Positions 28,038-37,133 of a DNA stretch of 64,000 nt are shown one piece after another. The notes under the pieces were generated by a model that worked only from the letters and a program-made list of their open reading frames with translations, was not told the DNA's origin and searched no databases. A program made the translations under genes and the position numbers. The stretch is from Methylotenera oryzisoli (lineage in GTDB: Bacteria > Pseudomonadota > Gammaproteobacteria > Burkholderiales > Methylophilaceae): assembly GCA_945907735.1 (NCBI GenBank), contig CAMDTL010000007.1, forward strand, positions 1-64,000. Direction: 5' to 3'. The first letter of the stretch is position 1; each line of letters begins with the position of its first letter.

Positions 28038-29684
28038 TCAAGAAACCCCTAACATTTCTTTTGCATGTTGCCGCGTGGTTTCAGTAATTTGAATACCGCC
28101 CAACATGCGTGCAATCTCTTCTATGCGTTCGGTTTTACTCAACACTTGAATGTGGCTTAAAGTCGCGCCGTTGCTTTGTGTTTTGTTTACTTGTAAATGC
28201 TGCGTGGCCTGCGCGGCGACTTGTGGCAAATGGGTAATCACTAACGCTTGGCGCTCTGCGCCAAGTTGTTTGAGCAACTGCCCGACCACCTCTGCTACAC
28301 CGCCGCCAATACCTACATCCACTTCGTCAAAAATCATGCAAGGTACACTACCCTGCGCTACCGTTGTTACATGAAGAGCGAGGCTAATACGCGACAACTC
28401 CCCACCAGAAGCCACTTTATTCAAGACGCGTGGCTCGACGCCCGCATGACCAGCCACTAAAAATTCCACTGTTTCTAAACCATTGCTAGAAGCCTCGCAC
28501 GGCTGCAAAGCAACTTCAAATTTGCCACCGCTTAAAGAAAGTCGCTGCATTTCTGCGCTGATTTTTTGGCTTAATGTGTTAGCCGCCTGCTGGCGGATGC
28601 TGCTTAATTGCTTGGCCGAAGCTTGATAATCCCCCAGCGCTTCTGCCTCTTGTTTAGCTAGCGCGCCATCGTTGGCAAAACTTTCCAGCTCGGCCATGCG
28701 CACTTGGCAAGCGCTTAATATATCAGCCAATTCCTCAGGTTTAGCGCGATATTTTCGCGCGGCATTATGCACGGCCTGAATACGACTTTCTACCTCTGCA
28801 AGCCGCTCTGGATCTAGCTCAGCGCGTTGTAAATAACGGTTCAACGCACGCGATGCTTCCTCTAATTGGATGATTGCAGAATCTACTCCATCGGCAGCTT
28901 CTTTCAACTGCAAATCAAATTCTACCAAGCCAACAAGCTTGCTTTGCACCTGCACGAGCATGCTTTCAATTGCGGGCTCGTTTTCACTTAAAGTCGCAAT
29001 ACAAGCTTCCAAGCCGCTTAGCAAACTAGCGCTGTTGGCTAGCTTATAATGTTCTGCTTGCAACTCTTGCCATTCTTCAGCCGCAAAATTGAGCTGCTTT
29101 AATTCACGCGTTTTATCGCGCAATTCGGCCAGTTCATCGGCGTATGCCGCTGCATTTTTTTCAACTTCTAGCCGTTGCTGATGTAAGTTAGCCCAAGTTT
29201 TATATTGCTTAGCAACTTGGTTAGCCAATTCCAATCTGCCAGAAAACTCATCTAAAATCTTCCGTTGCGTGCTGGTTTTAAGCAGCGAGTGATGCGCGTT
29301 TTGGCTATAAATATCTACCAATAATTCACCCAATTCTTTTAACTGACCAATGGTGACTGCAATACCGTTAATGAAACCGCGACTGCGACCATCGGCATAA
29401 ATCACTCGCCTGAGAACCAATATCGACACTGTCTCTAAGGCATTATTTTCGAGAAATATTGTGGCATTTTCGTTATTTGAAAATGTCGCGCTGATGTCTG
29501 CCCGCTCGGCACCCGTGCGTATCACAGCGCCATCGTTACGCTCACCCAGCGCCAGTGAAAGCGCATCGATTAAAATAGATTTACCCGCGCCCGTTTCACC
29601 CGTGAGCGTGGTAAAACCGCTCGAGAATTCTAAATCGAGCGCTTCGACAATAATAAAATCGCGGATAGATAAGGCTTGCAGCAA
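28038..29684 (-). CDS. recN: DNA repair protein RecN
   Basis: RecN is an SMC-like ATPase acting in recombinational repair of double-strand breaks. The 548-aa protein has the N-terminal Walker A (FTTLTGETGAGKSILIDALS), GRSRGFING, a long coiled-coil centre (about residues 155-370), the ABC signature KVASGGELSRISLAL, and Walker B MIFDEVDVGIGGGVAEVVG with THLPQVA as the switch. The start is TTG at 29684, 3 bases after the nadK stop; homologues begin at this point. It is cotranscribed with nadK. Confidence 0.96.
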   Translation of the reverse strand: MLQALSIRDFIIVEALDLEFSSGFTTLTGETGAGKSILIDALSLALGERNDGAVIRTGAERADISATFSNNENATIFLENNALETVSILVLRRVIYADGRSRGFINGIAVTIGQLKELGELLVDIYSQNAHHSLLKTSTQRKILDEFSGRLELANQVAKQYKTWANLHQQRLEVEKNAAAYADELAELRDKTRELKQLNFAAEEWQELQAEHYKLANSASLLSGLEACIATLSENEPAIESMLVQVQSKLVGLVEFDLQLKEAADGVDSAIIQLEEASRALNRYLQRAELDPERLAEVESRIQAVHNAARKYRAKPEELADILSACQVRMAELESFANDGALAKQEAEALGDYQASAKQLSSIRQQAANTLSQKISAEMQRLSLSGGKFEVALQPCEASSNGLETVEFLVAGHAGVEPRVLNKVASGGELSRISLALHVTTVAQGSVPCMIFDEVDVGIGGGVAEVVGQLLKQLGAERQALVITHLPQVAAQATQHLQVNKTQSNGATLSHIQVLSKTERIEEIARMLGGIQITETTRQHAKEMLGVS

Positions 29685-29687
29685 GAA

Positions 29688-30566
29688 CTAACCCCAGTTT
29701 AACTTGTTTCGGAGCATTTCGAAGTAACAGTACTCAGATGGATGCAGCAGCGTTATGTCTTTGCTGGCGCGCTGCACTAACACTTTATCGCCAATCTCTA
29801 AAGCCAGCTGAAACTGGCCATCGTAGCTAATTTGCGCGTCATCCACCTGCACTAGGCGCACTTCAATTTTGCTCGCGCTACTCAGCACAATCGGCCGATT
29901 ACTCAAGGTGTGAGGGTTGATCGGCACCAAGACGATTGCATCTAAATTGGGGTGCAAAATAGGTCCGCCCGCAGACAGCGAATAAGCAGTCGTGCCTGTC
30001 GGCGTGCCTAAAATAAGACCGTCACCACGCTGTTTGTGCATAAATTTGCCATCGATTTCAACTTCCAATTCAATCAAACGCAAACCGCTTTTAACGACGA
30101 TATCATTGAACGCAATGCCTTGATGCACTTGCTTGCCAGCGCGCATGATGCTGGCGCTGAGCAGCATGCGCGTTTCGGTTTGATACGCGCCACCGAGAAT
30201 ACTATCAATCGCCACCAACATATCCTCAGCACGCAAATCGGTAAGAAAACCAAAGCGGCCGCGATTAATGCCGACCAGCGGAATGTCGCTTTCCATCAAC
30301 GCTCTAGCCACGCTGAGCATGGTGCCATCGCCGCCCATTACGATCGCCAAATCGACTTTTTCACCAATTTCTTCTAAGGCACAGGTGTTAACCCCAGTGA
30401 GTTCTGCGTGTTGCGCGGTATGTTTTTCTACCCAAAGCTTGATATTTTTAGCGCTCAAATGCCGCGCCAAATCCGCCAAATCCGTTTGCATTTGCTGCAA
30501 CGCAGATTGATTCATATATTTGCCAATAATGGCGATTGAAGAAAAAGTTGGCAATGTTTTTTGCAT
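29688..30566 (-). CDS. nadK: NAD kinase
   Basis: NadK phosphorylates NAD to NADP. The 292-aa protein has the GGDG motif in LAIVMGGDGTMLSVAR, VGINRGRFGFLTDL, FNDIVVKSG, and the second conserved region RGDGLILGTPTGTTAYSLSAGG. All substrate-binding residues are visible. It is first in the nadK-recN pair and divergent from hrcA, an order widely kept in betaproteobacteria. Confidence 0.97.
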   Translation of the reverse strand: MQKTLPTFSSIAIIGKYMNQSALQQMQTDLADLARHLSAKNIKLWVEKHTAQHAELTGVNTCALEEIGEKVDLAIVMGGDGTMLSVARALMESDIPLVGINRGRFGFLTDLRAEDMLVAIDSILGGAYQTETRMLLSASIMRAGKQVHQGIAFNDIVVKSGLRLIELEVEIDGKFMHKQRGDGLILGTPTGTTAYSLSAGGPILHPNLDAIVLVPINPHTLSNRPIVLSSASKIEVRLVQVDDAQISYDGQFQLALEIGDKVLVQRASKDITLLHPSEYCYFEMLRNKLNWG

Positions 30567-30670
30567 GGTTGAATTAAATCACAGTTTGCGCCTCGCTAAA
30601 AGTGCTAACTTGGAGCAAGCCACAATTGCAGCTATTCCACCCGCGCTAATTCAGGCAAAATAGCAATATC

Positions 30671-31693
30671 TTGGATAAACGCGCGCAAATTCTGCTTAAA
30701 ACGCTAGTGGAACATTACATTAGTGATGGTCAGCCGATAGGTTCGCGTACTTTATTGCAGCACAGTGGTTTAGATGTCAGCGCCGCGACGATACGCAATG
30801 TGATGTCGGATTTGGAGCATTTGGGCTTTATCACCAGCCCACACACTTCGGCTGGGCGCATCCCCACGCAAAAAGGTTATCGGCTTTTTGTCGATACTTT
30901 ACTCACGGTGCAGCCACTAAAGAACCAACAAATTCAACAACTTAAAATCGGATTGTCTTCACCCAACCAAAACGAGCTGATTGCAAGCGCGGCGGATATG
31001 CTATCGCAACTGACTCAATTTGCTGGATTGGTGATGATTCCCAAACGCAAAACCTTAAGTTTTAAACATTTGGAGTTTTTACCGCTGAATGGAAAAAGAA
31101 TTCTGGTGATTATTGTCACATCTGACGGCAACGTGCAAAACCGCATTATTTTGACCGAAAAACCTTATTCCGTCGGCGAATTGACGCAAGCCAGCAATTA
31201 TTTTAATGCCAATTTTTCTGGCCAAACCTTTGAAGAAGTGCAACAAAAGCTACATTTAGAACTCAAACAAATGCAAACTGACATGAAAAAACTAATGGCT
31301 GATGCCATGGATGCTAATATTCATGCTGGTGCTGGCACCAGTTCTAAAGAAGGCGTTATTATCGCAGGTGAACGTAATTTGCTGAATATTGACGAGCTTT
31401 CCACCAACGTCAACAGCCTGCGTAAACTGTTCGAAGTTTTTGACCGCAGGACCTCACTGATGCAATTATTAGACAATAGCCAACGCGCTGAAGGCATCCA
31501 AATTTTTATTGGCGGCGAAAGCGGTTATTTGCCGCTGGATGAATGTAGCATGGTCACCGCGCCCTACGAGGCAGATGGCCAAGTGGTCGGCACGCTCGGC
31601 GTCATCGGCCCAACTAGAATGGCCTATGAACGCGTGATTCCGATTGTGGATGTGACCGCGAAATTACTCTCCAACGCATTATCGAATAACTAA
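30671..31693 (+). CDS. hrcA: Heat-inducible transcription repressor HrcA
   Basis: HrcA represses chaperone genes through CIRCE operators and is activated by GroE. The 340-aa protein has the N-terminal winged helix (RAQILLKTLVEHYISDGQPI, then GSRTLLQHSGLDVSAATIRN, and MSDLEHLGFITSPHTSAGR). A GAF-like central domain follows, and the C-terminal block VVGTLGVIGPTRMAYERVI. The start is TTG at 30671; no ATG is available near the conserved N-terminus and no clear ribosome site is seen. No complete CIRCE lies upstream of grpE or dnaK here, so its target is probably groES-groEL elsewhere. Confidence 0.95.
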   Translation: MDKRAQILLKTLVEHYISDGQPIGSRTLLQHSGLDVSAATIRNVMSDLEHLGFITSPHTSAGRIPTQKGYRLFVDTLLTVQPLKNQQIQQLKIGLSSPNQNELIASAADMLSQLTQFAGLVMIPKRKTLSFKHLEFLPLNGKRILVIIVTSDGNVQNRIILTEKPYSVGELTQASNYFNANFSGQTFEEVQQKLHLELKQMQTDMKKLMADAMDANIHAGAGTSSKEGVIIAGERNLLNIDELSTNVNSLRKLFEVFDRRTSLMQLLDNSQRAEGIQIFIGGESGYLPLDECSMVTAPYEADGQVVGTLGVIGPTRMAYERVIPIVDVTAKLLSNALSNN

Positions 31694-31698
31694 ATCTT

Positions 31699-32808
31699 AT
31701 GCGCTATTACAGCCCAGAACCAAAATACAGACACGGTGACCAGCTTAAAGTCGGCATTCTGCTGGCTAATTTAGGCACGCCAGAAGCACCTACTAGCGCG
31801 GCTTTGCGGCCATATCTTAAGCAGTTTTTAAGCGATACGCGCGTGGTAGAAGTTCCACGCGTGATTTGGTGGTTTATTTTAAATTGCGTCATTTTATGGA
31901 CGCGCCCGAAAAAATCGGCCGCAAAATACGCACAAGTGTGGATGAAAGAAGGCTCGCCGCTATTGGTTCACGCACAAAAACAAACACAGCTTTTACGCGG
32001 CTTTTTAGCCCAAAAAATCAAATCGCCATTCGCGGTAGAGCTGGGTATGAGTTACGGTAACCCGAGCATGCAAAGCGCGCTTAAGAAGCTGAAAGCTGCG
32101 CATTGCGACCGCATTTTGGTGTTTCCTCTGTATCCGCAATACGCGGCCAGCAGCACTGGTTCTGCTTTAGATGCGGTGTTTCGCGTATTGCTAAAAACGC
32201 GAAACCAGCCTGCCATTCGCAGCATTCGCCATTATCACAATCACCCTGAATATATCTCAGCATTGGCGCAAAGTGTGCAAAAACATTGGAAAATCAATGG
32301 CGGCAAGCCGACAAAGCTGGTGATGAGTTTTCACGGCGTGCCAAAGTTCCACTTGATGAGCGGCGACCCCTATCACTGCCAATGCCACAAAACAGCACGA
32401 CTTTTGGCAGAAAAACTAGAGCTAAGCAAAGATGAATTTACCGTTGCATTTCAATCGCGCTTTGGTAAGCAAGAATGGCTAAAGCCTTACTTGGCAAGCA
32501 CTTTAGAAGAGTTAGGCAAAGCCAAAATCGCTAGAGTTGATGTCATCTGCCCAGGCTTTAGCAGCGATTGCTTAGAAACGCTGGAGGAAATTGCCATAGA
32601 AGGCAAAGAAATTTTCACCCATGCAGGCGGCGGCGCATACCATTATATTCCCGCGCTGAATGAAAACGATGCTTGGATACACGCCATGACAGCAATTGCA
32701 CTGGAAAACTTACAAGGCTGGGTGAGCGGCGAGTGGGATAATGCGCAAGCCAAAAAAGATGCGGCATTGACCAAGCTCCGCGCACAGGCTTTGGGTGCGA
32801 AAGAATAA
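31699..32808 (+). CDS. hemH: Ferrochelatase
   Basis: HemH inserts Fe(II) into protoporphyrin IX, the last step of haem synthesis, at the inner face of the cytoplasmic membrane. The 369-aa protein has GILLANLGTPEAPT, FPLYPQYAASSTGSALD, the active-site histidine in KLVMSFHGVPKFHL, FQSRFGKQEWLKPY, and the acidic helix CPGFSSDCLETLEEIAIEG. It starts 5 bases after the hrcA stop, so the two are probably cotranscribed. Confidence 0.96.
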   Translation: MRYYSPEPKYRHGDQLKVGILLANLGTPEAPTSAALRPYLKQFLSDTRVVEVPRVIWWFILNCVILWTRPKKSAAKYAQVWMKEGSPLLVHAQKQTQLLRGFLAQKIKSPFAVELGMSYGNPSMQSALKKLKAAHCDRILVFPLYPQYAASSTGSALDAVFRVLLKTRNQPAIRSIRHYHNHPEYISALAQSVQKHWKINGGKPTKLVMSFHGVPKFHLMSGDPYHCQCHKTARLLAEKLELSKDEFTVAFQSRFGKQEWLKPYLASTLEELGKAKIARVDVICPGFSSDCLETLEEIAIEGKEIFTHAGGGAYHYIPALNENDAWIHAMTAIALENLQGWVSGEWDNAQAKKDAALTKLRAQALGAKE

Positions 32809-32824
32809 GCGTTATAATTCACAC

Positions 32825-33793
32825 ATGATAATTATTACTGGCGGCGCGGGTATGATAGGCTCTATCATCGCTTGGCACTTAAATACTAAACTCGATCGAG
32901 ATGACTTGGTCATTGTTGACCATATCACGCACGAAGCGCAATGGCAAAACTTGGTGCATCGGCATTATATTGAGTATCTAGATAGAGATCAACTATTTGA
33001 TTTTATTGAAGATAATGATGAAGTGGATGCGATTATCCACATGGGTGCCATTAGCGCGACCACCGAGCGCGATTTTAATAAACTGGTTGAAGCCAATATT
33101 CATTACAGCCAAGATTTATGGGGTTGGTGCACAGAAAACAAAGTGCCCTTCTTTTACGCCAGCTCTGCCGCCACTTATGGCGATGGCAGTGCAGGCTACG
33201 ACGACGCTAATATAGACAATCTGCGTCCACTCAATGGTTACGGCTATTCCAAACACTTTTTCGACCAATGGGTGTTGCGCCAAACGCCTGAAAATTCGCC
33301 GCCAAGCTGGGCAGGCTTTAAATTTTTCAATGTCTACGGCCCTAACGAACATCACAAAGAGCGCATGGCCAGCGTGGCTTTTCACACCTTTAACCAGTTT
33401 ACCGAAACTGGCACCATGAAATTATTTAGAGGCACTAAAACAGGTATTAAAGATGGTGAGCAACAACGCGATTTCGTCTATGTAAAAGATTGTGCGGCAA
33501 TTGTCGCGCACTTTTTCCAACATAAAAGTGCCAATGGCATTTACAACGTTGGCACAGGCCAAGCACGTAGCTTTAAAGATTTGAGCGAAAATGTGATGAA
33601 AAGTATGGGCAAAACGCCGCATATTACCTACATTGATATGCCCGAAGATTTACGCGGAAAATACCAATACTTCACCGAAGCCAATATGACCAAACTGCGC
33701 GCGGCTGGGTATTCTACACCATCCACCAGTTTGGAAGACGGTGTAAAAGATTATGTGCAGAATTATTTAATGAAAAGCGATGCGTATTGTTAG
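32825..33793 (+). CDS. hldD: ADP-L-glycero-D-manno-heptose 6-epimerase
   Basis: HldD (RfaD) epimerises ADP-D,D-heptose to the L,D form used in the lipopolysaccharide inner core. The 322-aa SDR protein has MIIITGGAGMIGSIIAWHLN as its NADP site, IHMGAISATTERDFNKL, YASSAATYGDGSAGYDD, the catalytic tyrosine/lysine in NGYGYSKHFFDQW, and FFNVYGPNEHHKERMAS. ATG at 32825 starts the conserved sequence; an upstream in-frame ATG overlaps hemH. It opens the hldD-gmhA-hldE-waaF heptose block. Confidence 0.97.
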   Translation: MIIITGGAGMIGSIIAWHLNTKLDRDDLVIVDHITHEAQWQNLVHRHYIEYLDRDQLFDFIEDNDEVDAIIHMGAISATTERDFNKLVEANIHYSQDLWGWCTENKVPFFYASSAATYGDGSAGYDDANIDNLRPLNGYGYSKHFFDQWVLRQTPENSPPSWAGFKFFNVYGPNEHHKERMASVAFHTFNQFTETGTMKLFRGTKTGIKDGEQQRDFVYVKDCAAIVAHFFQHKSANGIYNVGTGQARSFKDLSENVMKSMGKTPHITYIDMPEDLRGKYQYFTEANMTKLRAAGYSTPSTSLEDGVKDYVQNYLMKSDAYC

Positions 33794-33806
33794 AAAAGGA
33801 CAGTAG

Positions 33807-34376
33807 TTGCTAATGAAATACGTTAATTACTTAAGAGGCGAATACACTGCCCACATGAGCATGTTTGAAGCCCTGCCAAGCCTATTTCCACAAATTTCTA
33901 CCGTGGGCGAGTTACTACAAAACTGTATTAAAAACGGCGGGAAAATATTGCTTTGTGGCAACGGCGGTAGCGCGGCGGATAGCCAACATATCGCAGCTGA
34001 AATCGTCGGACGCTTTAAAAAAGAACGTAAAGGCATGCCAGCAATTGCGCTGACAACGGACACCTCAATCTTAACTTCAGTAGGCAACGATTACGGCTAC
34101 GATTACATTTTCGCGCGCCAAGTCGAGGCGCTATGCACACCAAAAGATGTGCTGATTGGCCTGACTACCTCTGGCAACAGTGCGAATGTAGTGCGGGCAA
34201 TTGAGGCCGCCAATGCCATGGGTGCAACGACAATTGGCCTAACTGGCGGCACGGGCGGCAAGCTGAATGCGCTCTGCAAGCACAACATCATCGTGCCGAA
34301 CGATGTTACCGCGCGTATTCAAGAGGCGCATATTTTTATCGGCCACAGTCTGTGTGAAATTATCGAGAGTGATTGA
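33807..34376 (+). CDS. gmhA: Phosphoheptose isomerase
   Basis: GmhA isomerises sedoheptulose-7-phosphate to D-glycero-D-manno-heptose-7-phosphate, the first heptose step. The SIS-domain protein has [56 protein letters not shown], and the C-terminal [17 protein letters not shown]. Two starts compete: TTG at 33807 has AAAGGA 6 bases away, while ATG at 33813 is 12 bases from it. I favour TTG (189 aa). The stop overlaps the hldE ATG by one base. Confidence 0.95.
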   Translation: MLMKYVNYLRGEYTAHMSMFEALPSLFPQISTVGELLQNCIKNGGKILLCGNGGSAADSQHIAAEIVGRFKKERKGMPAIALTTDTSILTSVGNDYGYDYIFARQVEALCTPKDVLIGLTTSGNSANVVRAIEAANAMGATTIGLTGGTGGKLNALCKHNIIVPNDVTARIQEAHIFIGHSLCEIIESD

Positions 34377-35827
34377 TGCTGCAACTGATTGAAACCGTTA
34401 AACAATTTGGGGGGGGATCTAATCGTATTCTAGTCATTGGTGATGTGATGTTAGATCGTTATGTGATGGGCGAAGTCGGTCGCATCTCACCTGAGGCTCC
34501 CGTGCCAGTAGTACTCATCAAAAGTGAAGAAGTGCGCGCAGGCGGCGCGGCCAATGTCGCAGCCAACCTAGCGCTTTTAGGCATTAGCACGCATTTAGTG
34601 GGCTGTGTAGGGGTGGATGCTGAAGCAAAGACGTTAAGTCAATTAATCAAAGCCAGCGGAGTTAAGCCCAATTTAATTGCCAGCAAAGTGCGCCCCACCA
34701 TTGCCAAAACACGCATTTTAGGTGGACACCAGCAAATGCTGCGGTTAGATCAAGAAGACAGCGCAATTTTTTCTGCTGCCGAAAACACCAACTTACTGCA
34801 AGTGATTAAAATAGAGCTGGCCGAAAAACCCAGCGTGGTGATTTTGTCGGATTACGCCAAAGGTTTGCTCAGTGAAACGATTTGCCAGCAAATTATTGCC
34901 CTGTGCCAAACACATAAAACACTTGTTTTAGTGGATCCAAAAGGCTCAGACTACAGCAAATACAAAGGTGCGACCGCACTCACCCCCAACAAAAAAGAAG
35001 CTGCGGAAGCCTGCCATACTAACGGTCAAGACACAGACTTAATCAGCAAAGTCACAGCGCTAAAAACAAAATTGGGTTTAGGTTTTATGGCCGTGACGCT
35101 CGGCGAAGAAGGTATCACGCTCATCGACAAAATCGCGCATCATTTACCCGCCGCTGCACGCCAAGTGTTTGATGTTTCTGGAGCAGGTGATACGGTAATT
35201 GCAACCTTAGCCGCAGGCTTGATGCACGATTTAACTCCATTACAAAGCCTAGAACTCGCCAACATTGCTGCTGGCGTGGTGGTGGGTAAAGTGGGCACGG
35301 CTCCTATTACGCAGGCCGATTTACTAGAAGCGCTCACTGCTAAACAAGGCAATGAACAAGCCCATAAAATCTGCGACCTAGCCGAATTGCTTAGCAAAGT
35401 GGATGTATGGAAAAAAACCAAGCAGAAAATCGTGTTCACCAATGGCTGCTTTGATTTGCTACACGCTGGCCATGTGACTTACTTGGAAGCCGCTAAAAAA
35501 TGTGGTGATAAACTAATTCTTGGCTTAAATACCGATCGCTCGGTGAGCGCGATTAAAGGCCCGACGCGGCCTGTTGTGCACGAAAACGACCGCGCGCGCG
35601 TGCTGGCGGCGCTGGAAAGCGTGGATGCAGTGATTTTATTTGATGAAGACACGCCGCTCAATTTAATCAACGCGATTAAACCAAATATTATCGCCAAAGG
35701 TAGCGATTACGCTGCGAACCAGGTAGTGGGTGGCAAAGAGGTGCAAAGCTGGGACGGCGAAGTCGCGCTGATCGATTTGGTAGAAGGACGCAGCACCAGC
35801 AACATCATTAAAAAAATGAATATTTAA
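34376..35827 (+). CDS. hldE: Bifunctional heptose-7-P kinase / heptose-1-P adenylyltransferase
   Basis: HldE carries two activities on one 483-aa chain. The N-terminal ribokinase-like domain (about 1-325) has ILVIGDVMLDRYVMGEVGRI, EVRAGGAANVAANLALLG, and the catalytic loop DVSGAGDTVIATLAAG. The C-terminal nucleotidyltransferase domain (about 345-483) has FTNGCFDLLHAGHVTYLEAA with the HxGH motif, and EGRSTSNII near the end. It phosphorylates heptose-7-P, then adenylates heptose-1-P. The ATG overlaps the gmhA stop (TGATG), so translation is coupled. Confidence 0.97.
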   Translation: MLQLIETVKQFGGGSNRILVIGDVMLDRYVMGEVGRISPEAPVPVVLIKSEEVRAGGAANVAANLALLGISTHLVGCVGVDAEAKTLSQLIKASGVKPNLIASKVRPTIAKTRILGGHQQMLRLDQEDSAIFSAAENTNLLQVIKIELAEKPSVVILSDYAKGLLSETICQQIIALCQTHKTLVLVDPKGSDYSKYKGATALTPNKKEAAEACHTNGQDTDLISKVTALKTKLGLGFMAVTLGEEGITLIDKIAHHLPAAARQVFDVSGAGDTVIATLAAGLMHDLTPLQSLELANIAAGVVVGKVGTAPITQADLLEALTAKQGNEQAHKICDLAELLSKVDVWKKTKQKIVFTNGCFDLLHAGHVTYLEAAKKCGDKLILGLNTDRSVSAIKGPTRPVVHENDRARVLAALESVDAVILFDEDTPLNLINAIKPNIIAKGSDYAANQVVGGKEVQSWDGEVALIDLVEGRSTSNIIKKMNI

Positions 35828-35853
35828 TCCGTGCAAAGGACTATACCCTCACC

Positions 35854-35919
35854 TGTCATGCTGAACTTGATTCAGCATCTCGCCAAACGCTTAGATTGCA
35901 GATCTAGCCCGCAATGACA
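35854..35919 (+). repeat. TGTCAT-family repeat reaching into waaF start
   Basis: A 66-base member: TGTCATGCTGAACTTGATTC at the left, then AGATTGCAGATCTAGCCCGC and AATGACA at the right. It is a shorter relative of 11237-11327. The ATG inside its terminal AATGACA is the only plausible start of waaF. Confidence 0.78.
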
Positions 35920-36966
35920 GATGTTAAAAGTCGCATTTTAGTCCTTGGTCCCGCTTGGGTAGGCGATATGGTGCTGGCACAAAGCTTATTCAAAACCCTA
36001 AAAATCAAGCAGCCAAATTGCAGCATCGATGTCGCCGCACCTGCTTGGACATTGCCGCTGCTGGCACGTATGCCGGAAATCAACGAAGCGATTGCGCTGC
36101 CTTTTAAACATGGCGAATTGGCATTTTTTGAGCGCTTGCGATTTGGCAAAAGCTTAAAAAACAAAGGCTACACGCAAGCCATTATTCTGACCAATTCGTT
36201 TAAATCTGCGTTGCTACCTTGGGCGGCTGGCATCAAAAAGCGCACTGGTTTTTTGGGTGAAATGCGTATTGGTTTAATCAATGATACTCGTCCCTTGGAC
36301 AAAACAAAACTCAAAAAAACCGTGGAGCGTTTTGTGTGTTTGGGGTTAAATAGGGACGAAGCCTTACCAAAAAACATTCCCAACCCTCAATTAAATAGCG
36401 CCCAAGAAGCCGCATGGATATTGGCTTGCAGGCATGGTGTTTTGAATAATAAAAGTAAGATTTTAGGGCTTTGCCCAGGTGCAGAATACGGCGAAGCCAA
36501 ACGCTGGCCAGCCGAATATTACGCTGAAGTGGCGAACCACGCCCTGAAAAATGGCTGGCAAGTGCTACTGTTTGGCGCGTACAAAGATGTGCCAGTGACC
36601 AGTCAGATTAACTATCTCACGCAAAATAAATGCATTGATTTAGTCGGTAAAACCAAATTAGGCGAGGCCATAGATTTGATGTCGATTTGCAACACCGTGA
36701 TTAGTAACGATTCTGGCTTGATGCACATCGCCGCCGCACTGGACAAAAAAGTAATCGCGATTTTTGGCAGTAGCGACCCCTGCCACACGCCACCCATGCA
36801 TCCAGATGCAGTGATAGAATATCTAGGCTTAAGTTGTAGCCCTTGCTTTAAAAGAGAGTGTCCATTAGGTCATCTGAACTGCTTGAAACAAATTCAACCC
36901 GTAAAAATTAGTGCTTACCTAACAAATCGAACCAGTCAAAAAATTAAGGATTCTGTAAGATGCTAG
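35914..36966 (+). CDS. waaF: Lipopolysaccharide heptosyltransferase II
   Basis: WaaF adds the second L,D-heptose to the inner core from ADP-heptose at the cytoplasmic face. The 350-aa GT9 protein has ILVLGPAWVGDMVLAQSLF, RTGFLGEMRIGLIND, LCPGAEYGEAKRWP, DLVGKTKLGEAIDLMSICN, the nucleotide-binding NDSGLMHIAAAL, and FGSSDPCHTPP. The first residues MTDVKSR come from the end of an intergenic repeat; homologues begin nearer RILVLGP. It ends the heptose block, and a T-rich terminator-like stretch follows. Confidence 0.95.
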   Translation: MTDVKSRILVLGPAWVGDMVLAQSLFKTLKIKQPNCSIDVAAPAWTLPLLARMPEINEAIALPFKHGELAFFERLRFGKSLKNKGYTQAIILTNSFKSALLPWAAGIKKRTGFLGEMRIGLINDTRPLDKTKLKKTVERFVCLGLNRDEALPKNIPNPQLNSAQEAAWILACRHGVLNNKSKILGLCPGAEYGEAKRWPAEYYAEVANHALKNGWQVLLFGAYKDVPVTSQINYLTQNKCIDLVGKTKLGEAIDLMSICNTVISNDSGLMHIAAALDKKVIAIFGSSDPCHTPPMHPDAVIEYLGLSCSPCFKRECPLGHLNCLKQIQPVKISAYLTNRTSQKIKDSVRC

Positions 36967-37001
36967 ATATTAAATTATTCAATAATCCAAACTACTGACT
37001 A

Positions 37002-37041
37002 TGCGTGTTCACGCATTTGGTCGGCTAGCTTTTTTATTTTT
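37002..37041 (+). terminator. Terminator-like element after waaF
   Basis: TGCGTG/CACGCA at 37002-37007 and 37010-37015 form a tight hairpin. GGCTAGC and TTTTTTATTTTT follow. The final 19 bases equal those of the mnmA terminator at 3121-3139. The region 36967-37133 holds nothing else that I recognise. Confidence 0.45.
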
Positions 37042-37133
37042 CCAAACACACAATGGGTCATTAATCTTACTTACATTGTACTTCTGGCTCCAACATTGCT
37101 TACCATTAAGATAAGTCAAATTAAAAAAATTTT

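Noticed and set aside
30590-30625. AAGTGCTAA before hrcA as a CIRCE operator
   Set aside because: Only one half-site is present; the partner TTAGCACTC at 9-base spacing is missing.
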